The notes under the pieces: generated by a model | Databases searched by the model: none | Seen by the model: only the letters and a program-made list of their open reading frames with translations | Told to the model about the DNA's origin: nothing | Shown: positions 61,176-64,000 of the stretch, piece after piece | Layout of the letters: each line of letters opens with the position of its first letter | How positions within the stretch are numbered: position 1 is the first letter of the stretch | Assembly: GCF_000235625.1 (NCBI RefSeq) | Contig: NZ_AGTR01000085.1 | Coordinates: forward strand, 1 to 64,000 | From: Marinobacter manganoxydans MnI7-9 | GTDB taxonomy: Bacteria > Pseudomonadota > Gammaproteobacteria > Pseudomonadales > Oleiphilaceae | DNA: 64,000 bases | Direction of reading: 5' to 3' | Translations under genes and position numbers: made by a program

Positions 61176-62744
61176 TCAGAGTTCCCCGAAATGCCGGTGT
61201 AAAAACGGACGGAATCGGCTCATGGTGGCGCCTGCCGTCTCCGGATCGGGCCGGATACCGGGTTGGAATCCCGGGAGCTCGCCGGACAGGAAAGGTTCCA
61301 CCAGCGATGGGTTGGCACTGATGACATGAACGAGCACATCGCGGCTGGCGTCCTCACCGGTGATCAGCGGCGCCGGCTGATGGTCGCCCAGGATGACCAT
61401 CAGAGCGTCCTGTTTCAGATAGTGGGTGGCGAAGCCTCCGGCAACTTCCAGGGCATAGGCAATGGCCTGTCCGTAGTGCTGGCGAACCCGGTCCGGATCG
61501 CGCCATAGCGAAACCGGTGCCTCGCCGGCACCCTCCCAGCGCCGGAACACCTCTCCGTTGCCGATGCTTTGCCAGTCCTCAAGCACCGGCAGGATCGGAA
61601 CCCAGGGTGCGTGGCTGCTGATCAGCGCCAGTTCGGCGAACAGCGGCCCCTGATGGGCTTCCCGAATGGCCTGGAACCGGTGCCAGGTGTACTGGTCGGG
61701 CATGGTGACCCAGTTGAACGGCGGCCCCTGGTAATCCAGATCATCGTGATCGTAGATCCGGTCGTACCGGAACAGTCGGCCCTCGGGCCAAGCCTGGGTG
61801 ATTGCCGGCATCACGGCGACAGTGCTGTGCCCTGTACTGCGGAAGTCATCGATTAGAGTGGCGTAGCCGGAGCTGAGGAGGGTTTCGTAGGCAAGCTGGT
61901 TGTGGATCCACTGGCCACTCAACACGGATAGATGACCAAGCCAGGACTGGCCACCCTGGATGGGTGATTGCAGCCGGCCGGTGGCGACCGTCAGCCCGGC
62001 CGCGTCAAGTGACCGGCCCATGGCTTCAAGGCCTCGGCTGACCGTCGAACGGTAGCGCTCGTCGGTGATTGTCGACACGCCGTAGGATTCGATAAAACCC
62101 AGAATTACATCCGTTTGCGCCAGCTTTGGCAACGGAGTGGGCTGGCTCTGTCGTCCGGGCCGGGTGTTCAGCTCGGCGGCAAAGTTCCGGGTTGTCTGGT
62201 GGGTGTGGGTGATCAGGGAAGCCTGATTGGCAACGAACGCCAGTGCCGGGCTACCAATCCACGGGGTTACGGCCCCGGCCAGGAAAAGCCCGGACATCAG
62301 CCAGAGGGGTTTGCCCAGATGGGCCGGGGAATGATGGCCCAGTCGGTCCAGTCCATAGTGAAACAGCCAGCCTATCCCGACAAGCACGGCTGCCAGAGCA
62401 CCGAGAGCCAGCACCGCCAGAACGCCCCCCAGGTTGGTATCCAGCAGGTTCCAGGCGGCGTCCAGCAGACCAAACTCCAGATAAAGATTCAGTCCTCGGC
62501 CAAGACTTTCCCGAACCAGAGCATCTGCCAGAACAAGAAGCACCAGCAGCCCATACAGAACGGCCAGCACCTGGGCGACGCGATACCGCTGTTGCGGCAC
62601 TCTGAGCCCGCAGATGACGGCCCAGACGACCAGGGCTTCCAGGGAAAACCAGGGATTGTCGCCGGGCAATGCCAGGGCGGGCAGCAGGAATAATCCGTTC
62701 AGGATGAGCAGCCACACCAGTATCACGAGGCCGCCTCTACCCAT
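61176..62744 (-). CDS. Phosphoglycerol-transferase-like membrane sulfatase-fold enzyme
   Basis: A 522-residue protein: four or five N-terminal membrane helices (to about 165), then a periplasmic alkaline-phosphatase/LTA-synthase-like domain. Visible active-site elements: VILGFIESYGVSTI near 215, QGGQSWLGHLSVLSG, ALISSHAPWVPILP and the metal-binding LGDHQPAP near 445. Such enzymes move phosphoglycerol or phosphoethanolamine groups onto glycans. It directly follows opgH, so decorating osmoregulated periplasmic glucans is a reasonable inference (an OpgB-like role). The ATG overlaps the reading frame that continues opgH. Confidence 0.8.
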   Translation of the reverse strand: MGRGGLVILVWLLILNGLFLLPALALPGDNPWFSLEALVVWAVICGLRVPQQRYRVAQVLAVLYGLLVLLVLADALVRESLGRGLNLYLEFGLLDAAWNLLDTNLGGVLAVLALGALAAVLVGIGWLFHYGLDRLGHHSPAHLGKPLWLMSGLFLAGAVTPWIGSPALAFVANQASLITHTHQTTRNFAAELNTRPGRQSQPTPLPKLAQTDVILGFIESYGVSTITDERYRSTVSRGLEAMGRSLDAAGLTVATGRLQSPIQGGQSWLGHLSVLSGQWIHNQLAYETLLSSGYATLIDDFRSTGHSTVAVMPAITQAWPEGRLFRYDRIYDHDDLDYQGPPFNWVTMPDQYTWHRFQAIREAHQGPLFAELALISSHAPWVPILPVLEDWQSIGNGEVFRRWEGAGEAPVSLWRDPDRVRQHYGQAIAYALEVAGGFATHYLKQDALMVILGDHQPAPLITGEDASRDVLVHVISANPSLVEPFLSGELPGFQPGIRPDPETAGATMSRFRPFLHRHFGEL

Positions 62745-62935
62745 GCCAGTTCGTCTCGCCGACGGGGCAAGGACACTGCAGCCGGAGGGGCCCCCTCAAC
62801 GGACTGCGCCATACGAACCAGCACGTCACGCCATGGTGATTCTGATGAGGCATTCCAGGCTCGCCAATGCAGGGCTTCCAGGGCCCCCGGATGGTTGCAG
62901 ATCAGGCTGAGTTCCCGGTGATTCAGTGCCTCTTT
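62723..62935 (-). pseudogene. opgH: Out-of-frame C-terminal tail of OpgH
   Basis: After the in-frame stop of opgH, another minus-strand frame continues with KEALNHRELSLICNHPGALE and EALHWRAWNASSESPWRDVL to a stop at 62723, about 70 residues in total. This looks like the normal end of OpgH. Restoring one base near GTAAAGAGGCACTG (about 62926-62939) would join both frames, so a single-base deletion or a sequencing error is likely. The tail overlaps the start of the phosphoglycerol-transferase-like gene. Confidence 0.65.
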
Positions 62936-64000
62936 ACCTCCCGTGGCGCAAAGATTGACCAGCCGTTCCAGTGCCCGTGCTTTTTTACCGGGGCCGGCTG
63001 AGCGTCATATCGGGAAACCCTGGCAAAGACCGGCGACAGAACCATCTGCTCGAACCAGCTTAACCGGTCGGGGTTATGGCGAAGTAGGGGGATGGCGCTG
63101 GCCAGTTCAATCACTCTCGCGATATGACCATCCTCGGGCACTTTCAGCCAGGTATCTGTGCTGGGCTTTTGGGCCAGCAAGAAGGCCAGAGCCGGCGCCA
63201 GTAATACCGGTGTCATTACCGGTAGGGCCCAGGGCGTCAGAGTCGGCGCGTGCCAGTGAATCAGAGCAAGGCCTGCGGCGGCTGATAACAGAAGCGGGCC
63301 AAAGTGCTGGAAGCTGAGCCCCGGAGTGAAACCGCCGGACCGGTTCTGCCCCTGCCAGCCCACCTTGAGATTCAGCAGAGCCCGGACCACATGGAGGGTA
63401 TGAACCAGCATCCGGATCGGAGCGAGCGCCAGCGCCGCCAGTGTTTCGACGAGAGTGCTGCCATAGAGCCTGAACGGGCCTCCAAACCTGGCGGTTCGTC
63501 GGGCCAGACCGTGGTCCGTCACGGCAAGAAGCCGGGGGCCAAAGAGTAGCAGTGCGGTTACCGCAACCAGCAGGGCACCTGTGCCTGAGCCGGCTTCCGT
63601 TGTGGCCATTACGCCGGGTAGCGCAGGCTCGGGCGTCGGGCCGGCCAACGCCACATAGCCGGATAAGCCCAGGAAAATCAGCCAGAGCGGAGAAGCCAGA
63701 TAGGAGAGAATACCGGTCAACAGGGCCATCCGGTGGGCCATTCGGATCTTGCCCATGGTTACCAGTAGCCACAGGTGCTGGAGATTGCCCCGACACCAGC
63801 GCCGGTCGCGGATCAGGTCGTCTTCGAGTGTCGGCGGTGATTCCTCGAAACTGCCGGCGATGGCCGGTTCCAGCCATACTTCGTAGCCTGCCCGGCCCAT
63901 CAGTGCAGCCTCGATGAAGTCATGGCTGAGAACGGGCCCCCGGAACAGACCGGGCCCCCGAAGCTTGCGAAGACCACAGTGAGCCATGAACGGGGCTACC
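62923..64000 (-). CDS. opgH: Glucans biosynthesis glucosyltransferase H (partial)
   Basis: The C-terminal part of the membrane glycosyltransferase that makes the glucose backbone of osmoregulated periplasmic glucans; the 5' part lies beyond the window edge. Catalytic-domain motifs at the right end: GPVLSHDFIEAALMGRAGYEVW and the (Q/R)xxRW-type DRRWCRGNLQHL. Several membrane helices follow (LLTGILSYLASPLWLIFLGL, the ALLVAVTALLLFGPRLLA segment, others). The frame stops at 62923, about 70 residues short of the expected end, apparently through a frameshift. opgG is not in view. Confidence 0.9.
   Translation of the reverse strand, partial: VAPFMAHCGLRKLRGPGLFRGPVLSHDFIEAALMGRAGYEVWLEPAIAGSFEESPPTLEDDLIRDRRWCRGNLQHLWLLVTMGKIRMAHRMALLTGILSYLASPLWLIFLGLSGYVALAGPTPEPALPGVMATTEAGSGTGALLVAVTALLLFGPRLLAVTDHGLARRTARFGGPFRLYGSTLVETLAALALAPIRMLVHTLHVVRALLNLKVGWQGQNRSGGFTPGLSFQHFGPLLLSAAAGLALIHWHAPTLTPWALPVMTPVLLAPALAFLLAQKPSTDTWLKVPEDGHIARVIELASAIPLLRHNPDRLSWFEQMVLSPVFARVSRYDAQPAPVKKHGHWNGWSIFAPREVKRH

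Noticed and set aside
62923-62940. Programmed ribosomal frameshift in opgH
   Set aside because: No heptameric slippery sequence or downstream structure; a simple one-base deletion explains the two frames.

Overview
The window looks like chromosomal DNA of a free-living, GC-rich marine gammaproteobacterium, most probably Marinobacter or a close relative. This is inferred from protein style and gene order, not from a search. The block gmhB-glyS-glyQ ... trkA-rsmB-fmt-def / tsaP-dprA-tsaC-hemF-aroE (45.3-58.4 kb) matches, from memory, the order of the replication-origin-proximal region of Pseudomonas-type genomes, so the right half is probably not far from oriC. No CRISPR array, rRNA, prophage, integrase or transposase was found.

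Layout. 0-7.5 kb: a small membrane protein, GABA aminotransferase, two divergent ABC half-transporters separated by a palindromic repeat, and a PAS-GGDEF diguanylate cyclase. 7.6-17.2 kb: recC-recB-recD, read leftwards with 4-base overlaps. 17.3-20.7 kb: two short-chain dehydrogenases (one FolM-like), two small conserved proteins and a LysR regulator. 20.9-24.9 kb: a DctPQM-type TRAP transporter, divergent from an atypical NodB-fold deacetylase across an AT-rich gap that contains a 94-bp imperfect palindrome. 25-28.9 kb: a two-gene DNA-repair operon, a FAN1-like VRR nuclease coupled to an XPD-type helicase that carries its own PD-(D/E)xK motif. 28.9-30.8 kb: a VOC protein, a second diguanylate cyclase and a decayed chemoreceptor tail. 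30.8-34.1 kb: a sulfide/redox group (SQR, exported DsrE-like protein, periplasmic rhodanese, 1-Cys peroxiredoxin). 34.3-35.9 kb: a lipoprotein of the cardiolipin synthase/phospholipase D family.

36-45.2 kb is the accessory segment: a PIN-domain protein with an unrecognised 237-residue partner, two small uncharacterised genes, and a type I restriction-modification operon (hsdR, hsdM, hsdS). The operon ends in an uncharacterised zinc-ribbon/membrane protein coupled to hsdS. It carries a cluster of GACATA-type half-sites before hsdM. The segment abuts the 3' end of tRNA-Pro(CGG). From 45.3 kb on come housekeeping genes for translation (glyQS, fmt, def, rsmB, tsaC), potassium uptake (trkA), natural transformation (dprA), type IV pili (tsaP), heme (hemF), shikimate (aroE) and the flagellar stator (PomAB/MotAB type). 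The window ends with hsp20 behind a heat-shock-like promoter, and with a phosphoglycerol-transferase-like membrane enzyme downstream of an apparently frameshifted opgH (periplasmic glucan synthesis).

The points most worth following are the two-nuclease helicase operon, the zinc-ribbon gene and operator cluster of the hsd operon, the PIN gene pair, the palindrome beside the TRAP/deacetylase locus, and the opgH frameshift.
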